Of a DNA stretch of 64,000 bases, positions 24,387 through 33,500 are shown one piece after another. Position 1 is the first letter of the stretch; every line of letters begins with the position of its first letter. The notes under the pieces were generated by a model. It was not told the origin of the DNA and did not search any database. It saw only the letters and a list, made by a program, of their open reading frames with translations. This DNA is from Duganella radicis (GTDB taxonomy: Bacteria > Pseudomonadota > Gammaproteobacteria > Burkholderiales > Burkholderiaceae_D). The position numbers and the translations under genes are program-made. Location of the stretch: the NCBI RefSeq assembly GCF_009720825.1, contig NZ_WNKY01000009.1, positions 105,640 through 169,639 on the forward strand, in the 5' to 3' direction.

Positions 24387-24812
24387 ATGAAAAACAAATG
24401 GCTATTGGCCATCGCGCTGTGTGCAGCCGCGATGGGCGCGCAGGCGCAGCAGGGAGATGACAGCGTCACCATTCCTGCGCCGCGCCTGAAAATCGAACTG
24501 CCGGCGCAGCGCTACCACATGCCGGCGGCCGACCTGAAGGAATTCCGCGGCGCCTACGAGCTGTCCAACGGACAGATCCTGCGGCTGCGCGGCGTCGGCA
24601 CCGTCCTGTACGGCGAAATCGACGATCAGGGCGAACACCGCATGATCGCCGCCAACCGCAACACCTTCGTGGCGCTGGACCGCAAGCTGCAAGTGCGCAT
24701 CGACCGCGAACAATATGGCGAGCCCGGCGGCGAAGTGCTGATGGCGGTGCCGGTGCGGGTCGCCGAAACCGGGGAGATCGGCGAACATGTGGTGAGATTG
24801 GCAACGCGTTAG
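24387..24812 (+). CDS. Small exported hypothetical protein
   Basis: 141 residues, unrecognised. A clear signal peptide (MKNKWLLAIALCAAAMGAQA, cleaved before QQGDD) directs it to the periplasm. The mature part is beta-rich (YELSNGQILRLRGVGTVLYGEID). AGGAG lies before the ATG. Similar short exported proteins are common in the family and have no known role. Confidence 0.7.
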   Translation: MKNKWLLAIALCAAAMGAQAQQGDDSVTIPAPRLKIELPAQRYHMPAADLKEFRGAYELSNGQILRLRGVGTVLYGEIDDQGEHRMIAANRNTFVALDRKLQVRIDREQYGEPGGEVLMAVPVRVAETGEIGEHVVRLATR

Positions 24813-24891
24813 TGGGGCGTGAGGGCGGAAAACCGCGCTGGCTGTGGCATAATCAATCTTTTGCACCAGCCAGCTTTCTACCCCTAACGAC

Positions 24892-27501
24892 ATGAAATCA
24901 TCTGAAATCCGCGAGAAGTTCCTCAAGTTCTTCGAATCCAAGGGTCACACTATCGTCCGTTCCAGCTCCCTGGTGCCTGGCAATGACCCGACCCTGCTGC
25001 TGACCAACAGCGGCATGGTGCAGTTCAAGGATGTGTTCACCGGCGTCGACAGCCGCCCGTACAGCCGCGCCACCTCGGTGCAGCGCTGCGTGCGCGCCGG
25101 CGGCAAGCACAACGATCTGGAAAACGTCGGCTACACCGCGCGTCACCATACGTTCTTCGAGATGCTGGGCAACTTCAGCTTCGGCGATTACTTCAAGCGC
25201 GACGCCATCAACTTCGCCTGGGAGCTGCTGACCAAGGTTTACCAGCTGCCGGCCGAGAAGCTGACCGTGACCGTCTATCAGGAAGACGATGAGGCCTACG
25301 ATATCTGGGCCAACGAAGTCGGCGTGCCGAAAGAGCGCATCATCCGCATCGGCGACAACAAGGGCGCGCGCTACGCCTCGGACAACTTCTGGCAGATGGC
25401 CGACACCGGCCCATGCGGCCCGTGCACCGAGATCTTCTACGACCACGGCCCGGACATCTGGGGCGGCCCACCGGGCTCGCCTGAGGAAGACGGCGACCGC
25501 TTCATCGAAATCTGGAACCTGGTGTTCATGCAGTTCAACCGCGACGAGCAGGGCGTGCTGCACAAGCTGCCGAAGCAGTCGGTCGACACCGGCATGGGCA
25601 TGGAGCGCCTGGCCGCCGTGCTGCAACACGTGCACTCGAACTACGAGATCGACCTGTTCCAGAACCTGATCAAGGCCGCCGCGCGCGAAACCGGCGCGAC
25701 CGACCTGGAAAACAAATCGCTGCGCGTGATCGCCGACCACATCCGTTCGGCCGCCTTCATGATCGTTGACGGCGTGATTCCGGGCAGCGAAGGCCGCGCC
25801 TACGTCCTGCGCCGCATCATCCGCCGCGCGCTGCGTCACGGCCACAAACTGGGCCAGACCAAGCCATTCTTCTACAAGCTGGTGGCCGACCTGGCGATCG
25901 AAATGGGCGCCGCCTATCCGGAGCTGGAAGAAGCCAAGGACAACGTCGCCAAGATGCTGAAAGCGGAAGAAGAGCGCTTCGGCGAAACGCTGGAAACCGG
26001 CATGAAAGTGCTGGAAGCCCAACTGGCCAAGGACGGCAGCCGAATCGACGGCGCCACCGCCTTCACCCTGTACGAAACCTACGGCTTCCCGCCGGACCTG
26101 ACCGCCGACATCTGCCGCGAGCGCAATATCGGCTTCGATCAGGAAGGCTATGACGCCGCCCTGAAAGAAAGTCAGGAGCTGTCGCGCAAGGGCGGCAAGT
26201 CGGTCAAGGACGCCAAAGTCGAGTACAGCGGCGAGAAGAACAAGTTTGTCGGCTACGACAGCCTGGCGCACAGCAGCAAAGTGATCGCGCTGTATGCGGC
26301 CGGTTCGCCGGTGCAGGAACTGGCCGCCGGCCAGAATGGCATCGTGGTGCTGGACACCACTCCGTTCTACGCTGAATCGGGCGGCCAGGTCGGCGACCAA
26401 GGCGTGATCGCCGCCGCCGGCGCGCAGTTCGATGTCAGCGATACGCTGAAAATCCAGGCCGACGTGTTCGGACACCACGGCGTGCTGGCCTCCGGCGTGC
26501 TGAAAGTGGGCGACAGCGTCAACGCCACGGTCGATCAGGCCAAGCGCGGCCGCACCATCCGCAACCACTCGGCCACCCACCTGATGCACAAAGCCCTGCG
26601 CGAAGTGCTGGGTTCGCACGTGGCGCAGAAAGGCTCGCTGGTCGATCCGGACAAGGCCCGTTTCGACTTCAGCCACAACGCGCCAATGACCGCGGCGGAA
26701 ATCGCGCAAGTGGAAGCCATCGTCAACAAAGAGATTCTGGAAAACCACCCGACCCAGTCGCACCACATGTCGTTCGACGACGCCGTCAAGCATGGCGCGA
26801 TGGCGCTGTTTGGCGAGAAGTACGGCGATGAAGTGCGCGTGATGGACATCGGTTCGTCGAAAGAGCTGTGCGGCGGCGTGCACGTCACCCGCACCGGCGA
26901 CATCGGCCTGTTCAAGATCGTTTCGGAAGGCGGCGTGGCGGCCGGCATCCGCCGCGTCGAGGCCGTGACCGGCGAGGGCGCGCTGGCGCTGGTGCAAGGC
27001 ATGGCCCGCAAGCTGAACGAAGCGGCCGCCGCGCTGAAATCCAATCCGGAAGAGCTGACCGTCAAGATCGTCGCGGTGCAGGACCAGGTGAAATCGCTGG
27101 AGAAGGAGCTGGCGGCGCTGAAATCCAAGCTGGCCGCCGGGCAGGGCGACGAGCTGGCGTCGCAAGCCATCGACGTCAAGGGCATCAAGGTGCTGGCAGC
27201 AACGCTGGACGGCGCCGACGTGGCCGGCCTGCGCGAAACCATGGACAAGCTGAAGGACAAGCTGAAAACCGCCGCCATCGTGCTGGCCTCGGTCAATGAC
27301 GGCAAGGTCAGCCTGATCGCCGGCGTCACCGCCGACACCACCGGCAAGGTCAAGGCGGGCGAGCTGGTCAACTTCGTCGCACAACAAGTGGGCGGCAAAG
27401 GCGGCGGACGCCCCGATATGGCGCAAGCCGGCGGCACCGATGCCAGCGGTCTGGCGGGCGCGCTGGCAGGCGTTTCGGCCTGGGTGGGCGAGCGCGTATA
27501 A
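24892..27501 (+). CDS. alaS: Alanyl-tRNA synthetase
   Basis: An 869-residue class II synthetase that charges tRNA-Ala. The start [19 protein letters not shown] and the motif 2 region [13 protein letters not shown] are canonical. The editing-domain zinc ligands are HSATHLMH near 562 and CGGVHV near 660, and a C-terminal C-Ala domain completes the enzyme. The length matches the Escherichia coli protein (876). It appears monocistronic, followed by a long hairpin. Confidence 0.98.
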   Translation: MKSSEIREKFLKFFESKGHTIVRSSSLVPGNDPTLLLTNSGMVQFKDVFTGVDSRPYSRATSVQRCVRAGGKHNDLENVGYTARHHTFFEMLGNFSFGDYFKRDAINFAWELLTKVYQLPAEKLTVTVYQEDDEAYDIWANEVGVPKERIIRIGDNKGARYASDNFWQMADTGPCGPCTEIFYDHGPDIWGGPPGSPEEDGDRFIEIWNLVFMQFNRDEQGVLHKLPKQSVDTGMGMERLAAVLQHVHSNYEIDLFQNLIKAAARETGATDLENKSLRVIADHIRSAAFMIVDGVIPGSEGRAYVLRRIIRRALRHGHKLGQTKPFFYKLVADLAIEMGAAYPELEEAKDNVAKMLKAEEERFGETLETGMKVLEAQLAKDGSRIDGATAFTLYETYGFPPDLTADICRERNIGFDQEGYDAALKESQELSRKGGKSVKDAKVEYSGEKNKFVGYDSLAHSSKVIALYAAGSPVQELAAGQNGIVVLDTTPFYAESGGQVGDQGVIAAAGAQFDVSDTLKIQADVFGHHGVLASGVLKVGDSVNATVDQAKRGRTIRNHSATHLMHKALREVLGSHVAQKGSLVDPDKARFDFSHNAPMTAAEIAQVEAIVNKEILENHPTQSHHMSFDDAVKHGAMALFGEKYGDEVRVMDIGSSKELCGGVHVTRTGDIGLFKIVSEGGVAAGIRRVEAVTGEGALALVQGMARKLNEAAAALKSNPEELTVKIVAVQDQVKSLEKELAALKSKLAAGQGDELASQAIDVKGIKVLAATLDGADVAGLRETMDKLKDKLKTAAIVLASVNDGKVSLIAGVTADTTGKVKAGELVNFVAQQVGGKGGGRPDMAQAGGTDASGLAGALAGVSAWVGERV

Positions 27502-27534
27502 ACCGGGCAAACCCGCTGTAAAGCTGTGTTAATG

Positions 27535-27570
27535 CGGCCTGCGCGGGGTCTGAGGACCCTGCGCAGGCCG
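27535..27570 (+). terminator. Long hairpin after alaS
   Basis: Arms of 16 bases (27535-27550 and 27555-27570) pair with one mismatch around a TGAG loop. The T-run after it is weak (TTGTCGTCTG), so it may be a terminator or an mRNA 3' stabilising stem. Its last bases overlap the likely -35 box of tusA. Confidence 0.6.
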
Positions 27571-27627
27571 TTGTCGTCTGAGAAGCTCTGTTGTATACTT
27601 TCCAGTTCCCGTTGCAAACTTGCAACG
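27571..27627 (+). promoter_or_regulatory. Putative tusA promoter and palindrome
   Basis: TTGTCG (27571-27576) and TATACT (27594-27599) are separated by 17 bases, a good sigma-70 layout. Just downstream, CGTTGCAAacTTGCAACG (27610-27627) is a perfect 8-base-arm palindrome that lies over the expected transcription start. It could be a repressor operator or a 5' hairpin. Confidence 0.55.
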
Positions 27628-27678
27628 TACAACGAACTATTTTGGTGCGGCGCGTCATCAGCCCGGAAAAGGAGTAGT

Positions 27679-27735
27679 ATGACGACACCTCCCCCACAAA
27701 CGAGCGGGTTTCTTGATGAGCGAAACGATACTTGA
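27679..27735 (+). CDS. Possible 18-codon leader peptide overlapping tusA start
   Basis: An ATG at 27679 with the best ribosome site in this stretch (AAAAGGAG, 7 bases upstream) opens an 18-residue frame, MTTPPPQTSGFLDERNDT. It runs into the tusA frame and stops 20 bases inside tusA. The tusA ATG itself has no good ribosome site, so translational coupling is plausible. It contains a PPP stall-type motif. Confidence 0.45.
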   Translation: MTTPPPQTSGFLDERNDT

Positions 27736-27973
27736 AAACGATACCATCGAATTCCACAAGGAATTGGATGCACGTGGCCTGAACTGCCCATTGCCTATCC
27801 TCAAGGCCAAGAAGGCGTTGGCAGAGTTGCAAAGCGGCGAAGTCCTGCGCATCATGGCAACCGATCCGGGTTCCGTGCGCGATTTCCAGGCTTTTTGCAA
27901 ACAAACCGGCAACGCCCTGTTGTCGCACGTCCAGATCGGCCGTGAGTTTGTCTTTTTGATGCAGCGCAAATAA
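27716..27973 (+). CDS. tusA: TusA/SirA-type sulfurtransferase
   Basis: 85 residues of the YeeD/TusA family. The hallmark CPLPILKAKKAL with the catalytic Cys lies in LDARGLNCPLPILKAKKALAE (residues 17-37). TusA relays persulfide sulfur from IscS to tRNA thiolation and cofactor pathways. The ATG at 27716 gives the normal length; the short upstream ORF with the strong ribosome site suggests coupled translation. It stands alone, with no tusBCDE or dsr genes near. Assignment as TusA rather than another small relative is by motif only. Confidence 0.85.
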   Translation: MSETILENDTIEFHKELDARGLNCPLPILKAKKALAELQSGEVLRIMATDPGSVRDFQAFCKQTGNALLSHVQIGREFVFLMQRK

Positions 27974-28048
27974 TAGCCGCTGTATTTTTCCTTCAAGAAA
28001 TTCGTCCGAAAGATTTATTTTTTAGACGATTTCCACTAGCTAAAAAAC

Positions 28049-28096
28049 GCACGATCGTGCTTAAATTTCTTGTGCGGGCAGGATTTCTCATATAAT
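28049..28096 (+). promoter_or_regulatory. etfBA promoter with upstream palindrome
   Basis: TATAAT at 28091-28096 is a perfect -10 box; TTCTTG or TTGTGC near 28067-28075 can serve as the -35. Directly upstream, GCACGATCGTGC (28049-28060) is a perfect 12-base palindrome, a typical size for a TetR-family operator of fatty-acid or branched-chain catabolism. Confidence 0.55.
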
Positions 28097-28148
28097 CTAG
28101 CCCACATTATCAGTCCCGAATTCTTATTTTTCCCACAAAGGCACAGCT

Positions 28149-28898
28149 ATGAAAGTCTTGGTACCCGTCAAACGTGTGGTCGACTACAACGTCAAGGTGC
28201 GTGTGAAGTCGGACGGCACCGGTGTTGATATCGCCAACGTCAAAATGTCGATGAACCCGTTCGACGAAATCGCGGTGGAAGAAGCGACCCGCCTGAAAGA
28301 AGCTGGCAAAGTAACCGAAGTGGTGGCCGTGTCCGCCGGTGTGACCCAGTGCCAGGAAACCCTGCGCACCGCCATGGCGATCGGCGCCGACCGCGGCATC
28401 CTGGTGGAAACCGCCACCGAACTGGAACCGCTGGCCGTGGCCAAGCTGCTGAAGGCGCTGGCCGACAAGGAACAGCCGCAACTGATCATCCTGGGCAAGC
28501 AAGCCATCGACGACGACTCCAACCAGACCGGCCAGATGCTGGCTGCGCTGCTGGGCTGGCCGCAAGCGACCTTCGCCTCGAAAGTGGTGCTGGAAGACGG
28601 CAAAGCCACCGTGACCCGCGAAGTGGACGGCGGCCTGGAGACCCTGGCGCTGACCCTGCCGGCCATCGTCACCACCGACCTGCGCCTGAACGAGCCGCGC
28701 TATGTGACCCTGCCGAACATCATGAAGGCCAAGAAAAAGCCGCTGGATGTGACCAAGCCGGAAGACCTGGGTGTGGACGTCACCCCGCGCCTGAAAACCG
28801 TGAAGGTTGCCGAGCCAGCCAAGCGCTCGGCCGGCATCATCGTTCCGGACGCCACCACCCTGGTCGCAAAACTGCGTACCGAAGCTAAAGTCATCTAA
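28149..28898 (+). CDS. etfB: Electron transfer flavoprotein beta subunit
   Basis: 249 residues. [20 protein letters not shown] and the family signature [22 protein letters not shown] (residues 40-61) mark the AMP-binding beta subunit of the ETF heterodimer. It receives electrons from acyl-CoA dehydrogenases and delivers them to ETF-ubiquinone oxidoreductase. AAAGG lies before the ATG. etfA follows after 12 bases, and an acyl-CoA dehydrogenase follows that. Confidence 0.97.
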   Translation: MKVLVPVKRVVDYNVKVRVKSDGTGVDIANVKMSMNPFDEIAVEEATRLKEAGKVTEVVAVSAGVTQCQETLRTAMAIGADRGILVETATELEPLAVAKLLKALADKEQPQLIILGKQAIDDDSNQTGQMLAALLGWPQATFASKVVLEDGKATVTREVDGGLETLALTLPAIVTTDLRLNEPRYVTLPNIMKAKKKPLDVTKPEDLGVDVTPRLKTVKVAEPAKRSAGIIVPDATTLVAKLRTEAKVI

Positions 28899-28910
28899 AG
28901 GAATCTGAAC

Positions 28911-29843
28911 ATGGTCGCATTAGTTATCGCAGAACACGACAACGCCAGCCTGAAGGCCAGCACCCTGCACACCGTTACCGCTGCCGCGCAAGCGGGCGGT
29001 GAAGTGCACGTGCTGGTGGCCGGCTCGAACGCGGGCGCCGCCGCCGCCGCCGCCGCCGCCATCGCCGGCGTGTCGAAAGTCATTCACGCCGACGCCGCTC
29101 ACTTCGCTGACGGCCTGGCGGAAAACGTCGCCGAGCAGGCGCTGGCCGTGGCTGGTTCGTACAGCCACATCCTGGCCCCGGCCACCGCCTACGGCAAGAA
29201 CATCCTGCCGCGCGTGGCGGCCAAGCTGGACGTGGCGCAGATTTCGGAAATCACCAAAGTGGATGCGCCGGACACCTTCGAGCGTCCTATCTACGCCGGT
29301 AACGCCATCGCCACCGTGCAGTCGAGCGACAAAGTGAAAGTCATCACCGTGCGCGCCACCGGCTTCGACGCCGCTGCCGCCAGCGGCGGTTCGGCCGCGG
29401 TGGAAACCGTGGCAGCGGTTGCCGACTCGGGCAAATCGGCCTTCGTCGGCCGCGAAGTGGCCAAGTCGGACCGTCCGGAACTGACCGCCGCCAAGATCAT
29501 CGTGTCCGGTGGCCGCGGCATGGGTTCGGGCGAAGCCTTCAAGATCCTGGAACCGCTGGCGGACAAGCTGGGCGCCGCCATGGGCGCGTCGCGCGCCGCC
29601 GTGGACGCGGGCTACGTGCCGAACGACTGGCAGGTTGGCCAGACCGGCAAGATCGTTGCGCCTAACCTGTACATCGCGGTCGGCATCTCCGGCGCGATCC
29701 AGCACCTGGCCGGCATGAAGGATTCGAAGACCATCGTCGCCATCAACAAAGATCCGGAAGCGCCGATCTTCTCCGTGGCCGACTACGGCATCGTCGGCGA
29801 CCTGTTCGAAGTCGTGCCACAACTGGTTGCTGAACTGGGCTAA
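28911..29843 (+). CDS. etfA: Electron transfer flavoprotein alpha subunit
   Basis: 310 residues. The C-terminal FAD domain signature is [35 protein letters not shown] near residues 253-287, and [10 protein letters not shown] near 203 is also diagnostic. The N-terminal part has an Ala run ([11 protein letters not shown]) encoded by a GCC repeat. It pairs with etfB upstream (12-base gap, AAAGGAATCTG site). A hairpin plus T-run lies between its stop and the next gene. Confidence 0.97.
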   Translation: MVALVIAEHDNASLKASTLHTVTAAAQAGGEVHVLVAGSNAGAAAAAAAAIAGVSKVIHADAAHFADGLAENVAEQALAVAGSYSHILAPATAYGKNILPRVAAKLDVAQISEITKVDAPDTFERPIYAGNAIATVQSSDKVKVITVRATGFDAAAASGGSAAVETVAAVADSGKSAFVGREVAKSDRPELTAAKIIVSGGRGMGSGEAFKILEPLADKLGAAMGASRAAVDAGYVPNDWQVGQTGKIVAPNLYIAVGISGAIQHLAGMKDSKTIVAINKDPEAPIFSVADYGIVGDLFEVVPQLVAELG

Positions 29844-29865
29844 AAACCGCGTAAAGCACATCCGA

Positions 29866-29905
29866 GGCCACGCCGATCCGGAACGCCGGGTCCCGTGGCC
29901 TTTTT
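29866..29905 (+). terminator. Terminator or attenuator between etfA and acyl-CoA dehydrogenase
   Basis: GGCCACG (29866-29872) pairs with CGTGGCC (29894-29900) and is followed by TTTTTC. It ends only 14 bases before the dehydrogenase ATG, so read-through would be needed to transcribe that gene with etfBA. Confidence 0.6.
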
Positions 29906-29919
29906 CTTGGAGACATAAG

Positions 29920-31710
29920 ATGCCATATCAAGCACCCATCAAAGACATGCTGTTCGTGATGAACGAACTGGCCAACCTGCAAGCCGTGAGCGAACTGCCG
30001 GGCTGCGAGGACGCCACCCCTGAAACCGCCGAGGCCGTGCTGGAAGAAAGCGCGAAATTCGTCGCCGGCGAAATCGCGCCGCTGAACCACGAGGGCGACA
30101 AGGAGCCGAGCTACTGGACCAAGGACGGGGTGATCACCGCCAAGGGCTTCAAGGAAGCGTTCCGCCAGTTCGCCGACGCCGGCTGGCAAGGCCTGCAACA
30201 CCCGACCGATTTCGGTGGCCAGGGCTTGCCGAAACTGATCGGCACCCCATGCGTGGAGATGCTGCACGGCGCCAACCTGTCGTTCGCGCTGTGCCCGTTG
30301 CTGTCGGATGGCGCCATCGAGGCGCTGCTGATGGCCGGCAGCGAGGAGCAGAAGAGCACCTATCTGGAAGCGCTGGTGACCGGCAAGTGGACCGGCACCA
30401 TGAACCTGACCGAGCCGCAAGCCGGCTCCGACCTGGCCGCCGTGCGCACCCGCGCCGAGCCGCAGGCCGATGGCACGTACAAGATTTTCGGCACCAAGAT
30501 CTTCATCACCTACGGTGACCACGACATGACCGAGAACATCGTCCACCTGGTGCTGGCGCGCACGCCGGATGCGCCACCGGGCGTGAAGGGCATCTCGCTG
30601 TTCATCGTGCCGAAGTTCCTGGTGAATGCCGATGGCTCGCTGGGCGCGCGCAACGATGCGCATTGCGTGTCGATCGAGCACAAGCTGGGCATCAAGGCCT
30701 CGCCGACCGCCGTGCTGCAATTTGGCGACAACGGCGGCGCCATCGGCACGCTGGTGGGCGAAGAGAACCGCGGCCTGGAATACATGTTCATCATGATGAA
30801 CGCGGCGCGCTTTGGCGTGGGCATGCAGGGCATCGGCCTGTCGGAGCACGCGTACCAGCACGCGCTGGCGTACGCCAGGGACCGCGTGCAATCGCGCGAC
30901 CTGAATGGCTCGCCGGCGGGCGTGGCCATCATCAACCATCCGGACGTGCGCCGCCTGCTGATGAATATGCGCTCGCAGACCGAAGCCGCGCGTGCGCTGG
31001 CCTACGTTGGCGCTTCGCTGTACGACCAGGCCCACCACAGCGCCGATGCCGACGAGCGCGCGCAAAGCCAGGCAGTGTATGAGTATCTAGTGCCTATCAT
31101 CAAAGGCTGGTCGACCGAACTGTCGCAAGACGTGACGCGCGACGGCGTGCAGATCCACGGCGGCATGGGCTTCATCGAAGAAACCGGCGCGGCGCAGCAC
31201 TACCGCGACGCCAAGATCCTGACCATCTACGAAGGCACGACCGCGATCCAGGCGAACGACCTGATCGGCCGCAAGACCGTGCGCGACGCCGGCAAGGTGG
31301 CCAAGGGCCTGATCGCGCAAGTGCGCGCCACCGAAGCCGAGCTGGCCAAGCTGGAAGGCGCCGACTTCGCGGCGATCCGCAAGCATCTGGCGCAGGGCGC
31401 GGCCGATCTGGACGCGGTGGTGGACTACGTGGTGGGCAACATCAAGGCCGACATCAAGGGCGTGTTCTCGGGTAGCGTGCCTTACCTGAAGCTGGCCGGC
31501 ATCGTGCTGGGCGGCTGGCAGATGGCGCGCGCGGCGCTGATCTCGCAGCGGAAACTGGACGCCGGCAGCGGCGACGCCAGCTTCTACAAAGCCAAGATCG
31601 CCACCACGCGCTTCTTTGCCGACCACTTCCTGACCCAGTCGTCCGGCATCCGCACCTCGATCGTCGAAGGCAGCGCCGGCGTGCTGGCGCTGGATAGCGA
31701 GCAGTTCTAA
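29920..31710 (+). CDS. Acyl-CoA dehydrogenase with C-terminal domain
   Basis: 596 residues, the long acyl-CoA dehydrogenase type that carries an extra C-terminal helical domain (PF12806-like). The catalytic and FAD elements are present: LTEPQAGSDLAAVRTRAE near 161, KIFITYGDHD near 192, and QIHGGMGFIEETGAAQHYRD near 408 followed by IYEGTTAIQ with the presumed base. It follows etfBA, its natural electron acceptor. GGAGACATAAG before the ATG at 29920 fixes the start; a frame open from 29827 runs through the terminator hairpin. Substrate chain length is unknown. Confidence 0.95.
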   Translation: MPYQAPIKDMLFVMNELANLQAVSELPGCEDATPETAEAVLEESAKFVAGEIAPLNHEGDKEPSYWTKDGVITAKGFKEAFRQFADAGWQGLQHPTDFGGQGLPKLIGTPCVEMLHGANLSFALCPLLSDGAIEALLMAGSEEQKSTYLEALVTGKWTGTMNLTEPQAGSDLAAVRTRAEPQADGTYKIFGTKIFITYGDHDMTENIVHLVLARTPDAPPGVKGISLFIVPKFLVNADGSLGARNDAHCVSIEHKLGIKASPTAVLQFGDNGGAIGTLVGEENRGLEYMFIMMNAARFGVGMQGIGLSEHAYQHALAYARDRVQSRDLNGSPAGVAIINHPDVRRLLMNMRSQTEAARALAYVGASLYDQAHHSADADERAQSQAVYEYLVPIIKGWSTELSQDVTRDGVQIHGGMGFIEETGAAQHYRDAKILTIYEGTTAIQANDLIGRKTVRDAGKVAKGLIAQVRATEAELAKLEGADFAAIRKHLAQGAADLDAVVDYVVGNIKADIKGVFSGSVPYLKLAGIVLGGWQMARAALISQRKLDAGSGDASFYKAKIATTRFFADHFLTQSSGIRTSIVEGSAGVLALDSEQF

Positions 31711-31715
31711 CCAAT

Positions 31716-31803
31716 CCGGGGTCAGGTCCTCCATTTCTACACGACCTCGGCGCTGGCGACCGTTAGCGCAGAGGCCGTGTAGAATTGGAGGACCTGACCC
31801 CGG
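31716..31803. repeat. REP/RAYT-like long palindromic element
   Basis: Two 28-base arms (31716-31743 and 31776-31803) pair almost perfectly, one beginning CCGGGGTCAGGTCC and the other ending GGACCTGACCCCGG. The 32-base centre holds a second stem (CCTCGGCGCT against AGCGCAGAGG). The whole 88-base element fills the space between two genes. GGGGTCAGGTC-type ends recall terminal repeats of RAYT/IS200-like associated REP elements in beta-proteobacteria; no transposase is present here. Confidence 0.75.
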
Positions 31804-31810
31804 AGTTTTT

Positions 31811-32554
31811 ATGCGTATTGCCATCGTTTCTGATATCCACGGCAACCTGCCGGCGCTGGAGGCGGTGGTGCGCGATATCGCCCGGCGCGGCGTGGACAGG
31901 GTCGTCAATCTGGGCGACAGTTTGTCCGGGCCGCTGCTGGCGCTGGAGACGGCGCGCTTTCTGATGGCGCAGGATTGGGTGCAGCTGGCCGGCAATCACG
32001 AGCGCCAGCTCCTGCATCCGCACCTGCACACCGGCTCCGACCGCCATGCCCACGCGCAATTGGGGCCGGCCGAGCTGGCCTGGGTGGCGACCTTGCCGCC
32101 CAGCTTGCGGTTGCATCCCGAAGTGCTGCTGTGTCACGGCACGCCGCGCAGCGATCACGAAAATTTCCTGGAGACGGTGGAGGAGGGCGGTGTGCGCATG
32201 GCCACGTCGGCGGAGATCGAAGAGCGCATGGCCGGCGTCGAGGCGGCGCTGATCGCTTGCGGCCACACCCATGTGCCGCGCGCGCTGCGCACCGCGGCCG
32301 GCTGTCTGATCGTCAATCCCGGCAGCGTCGGCTTGCAGGCTTATGATGACGATCATCTTCACTATCACGTCATGCAAAACGGCGCCACCGACGCGCGCTA
32401 CGCCATCGTCGAGCGCGGCGCCGACGGCTGGCTGGCCGCGCTGATGGCTGTGCCTTACGATTGGAAACCGATGGCCGCGCTGGCCGAACGCAATGGCCGC
32501 CCGGACTGGGCGCACGCCATTGCCACCGGCTACGCTATGCCATCACGTCGATGA
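31811..32554 (+). CDS. YfcE-like metallophosphoesterase
   Basis: 247 residues of the calcineurin-like family. The metal-ligand motifs appear in order: SDIHGN (residues 7-12), NLGDS near 36, GNHE near 60, CHG near 113 and GHTHVP near 154. It probably hydrolyses a small phosphodiester or phosphomonoester. Its ribosome site (GGAG) overlaps the end of the palindromic element just upstream. The last 20 bases overlap the end of the convergent proline dehydrogenase gene. Confidence 0.88.
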   Translation: MRIAIVSDIHGNLPALEAVVRDIARRGVDRVVNLGDSLSGPLLALETARFLMAQDWVQLAGNHERQLLHPHLHTGSDRHAHAQLGPAELAWVATLPPSLRLHPEVLLCHGTPRSDHENFLETVEEGGVRMATSAEIEERMAGVEAALIACGHTHVPRALRTAAGCLIVNPGSVGLQAYDDDHLHYHVMQNGATDARYAIVERGADGWLAALMAVPYDWKPMAALAERNGRPDWAHAIATGYAMPSRR

Positions 32555-33500
32555 TCGCCTGATAGACGCGCACCGGTTCTTCGGCGATGCGGTTCAGCAC
32601 GTAAAGGAAGTGTTCCTGCCCGAACACCGCGTATTCGCGGGTCGGGAAGCCGCGCGCCTGCAAGGCATCGATCTGCTCGGTGCCGAGGCCGATCAGGGAT
32701 TCAAATTCAAACCAGCGCGGGTCGATCCGCTCCTGCAAAATCAGGTCGCTGATATTGGCCTGGATGCCGCGGTCGTGGGTGGCGATCGAACATTTGTGGC
32801 CGCTCAGCAGCAGTTCCTGCGCGTAGCGCCGGTAGGCCGTTGCCAGCTCGGGGCTGTTGCGGGCGTAGGCCACGTCTTCCTGTTCCTGGAACGCGCCCTT
32901 CACCAGCCGGATGCGTCCCGGCAGCTTCATCAGCGCCGGCAAGTCCTGCGCCGTGCGGTGGCGCTTGGCCGGCACGGTGATGCCGACGTTGCGCAGGTCG
33001 TCTTCCCGGTGCAGCCGGGTGTAGATGGCGTAGATGGCGTCGGCGCGCTCGATGGCTTCCATTGAAATCATCACCTCGCGGTTGATTTCGGCGGCGGCCA
33101 GCGCGATGCGGCGCGCGTTGTGGTAGCCCAGCTCGCTGTCCACCAGCGAGCCGACGTGCGACAGGTCGAACGACACCGAGCAATTCAGGTTGCGCTGGCC
33201 GATGGCGCGTACCAGTTCCATGAACACTTCGGTTTCGGCCATGGCGAACGCTTCGTCGCGCACGCTTTCGCCCATGTACTCGGCCGAGGCCGCATGGCCG
33301 CGCGCGATGATCCGCTCCACCCGCCGCAAGGCGTCGTCGACGGTCTGGCCGGCCACGTAGCGCTGCGACACCTTGTGCATGTAGGGCCGCAGCAGCGGGT
33401 CGTTGCAGAACCTTTCCTTGGCCGTCTCGTCCAGCGCCAGCGCGCGCAGGGCGCTGGCGGCCTGGTCGACCAGCGGTTGCCATTCGGCCGGGAAGTTCAT
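32535..33500 (-). CDS. Proline dehydrogenase
   Basis: A 321-residue monofunctional FAD proline dehydrogenase that oxidises proline to pyrroline-5-carboxylate. The family marks are SFDLSHVGSLVDSELG, RIRLVKGAFQEQEDVAY near residues 205-221, the SIATHDRGI strand and the flavin-binding tail FEFESLIGLG. The start at 33500 overlaps the upstream glycine-zipper gene by four bases, so the two are coupled. A P5C dehydrogenase is not in this window. Confidence 0.92.
   Translation of the reverse strand: MNFPAEWQPLVDQAASALRALALDETAKERFCNDPLLRPYMHKVSQRYVAGQTVDDALRRVERIIARGHAASAEYMGESVRDEAFAMAETEVFMELVRAIGQRNLNCSVSFDLSHVGSLVDSELGYHNARRIALAAAEINREVMISMEAIERADAIYAIYTRLHREDDLRNVGITVPAKRHRTAQDLPALMKLPGRIRLVKGAFQEQEDVAYARNSPELATAYRRYAQELLLSGHKCSIATHDRGIQANISDLILQERIDPRWFEFESLIGLGTEQIDALQARGFPTREYAVFGQEHFLYVLNRIAEEPVRVYQAIIDVMA

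Noticed and set aside
24898..27510. An 870-codon open frame antisense to alaS.
   Set aside because: It is a codon-bias shadow; alaS on the other strand has all the family motifs, and this frame has none.
29037..29062. The GCC run in etfA, considered as a phase-variable microsatellite.
   Set aside because: It encodes an Ala run in a flexible, known Ala-rich part of EtfA and is a multiple of three, so length change would not switch the gene off.
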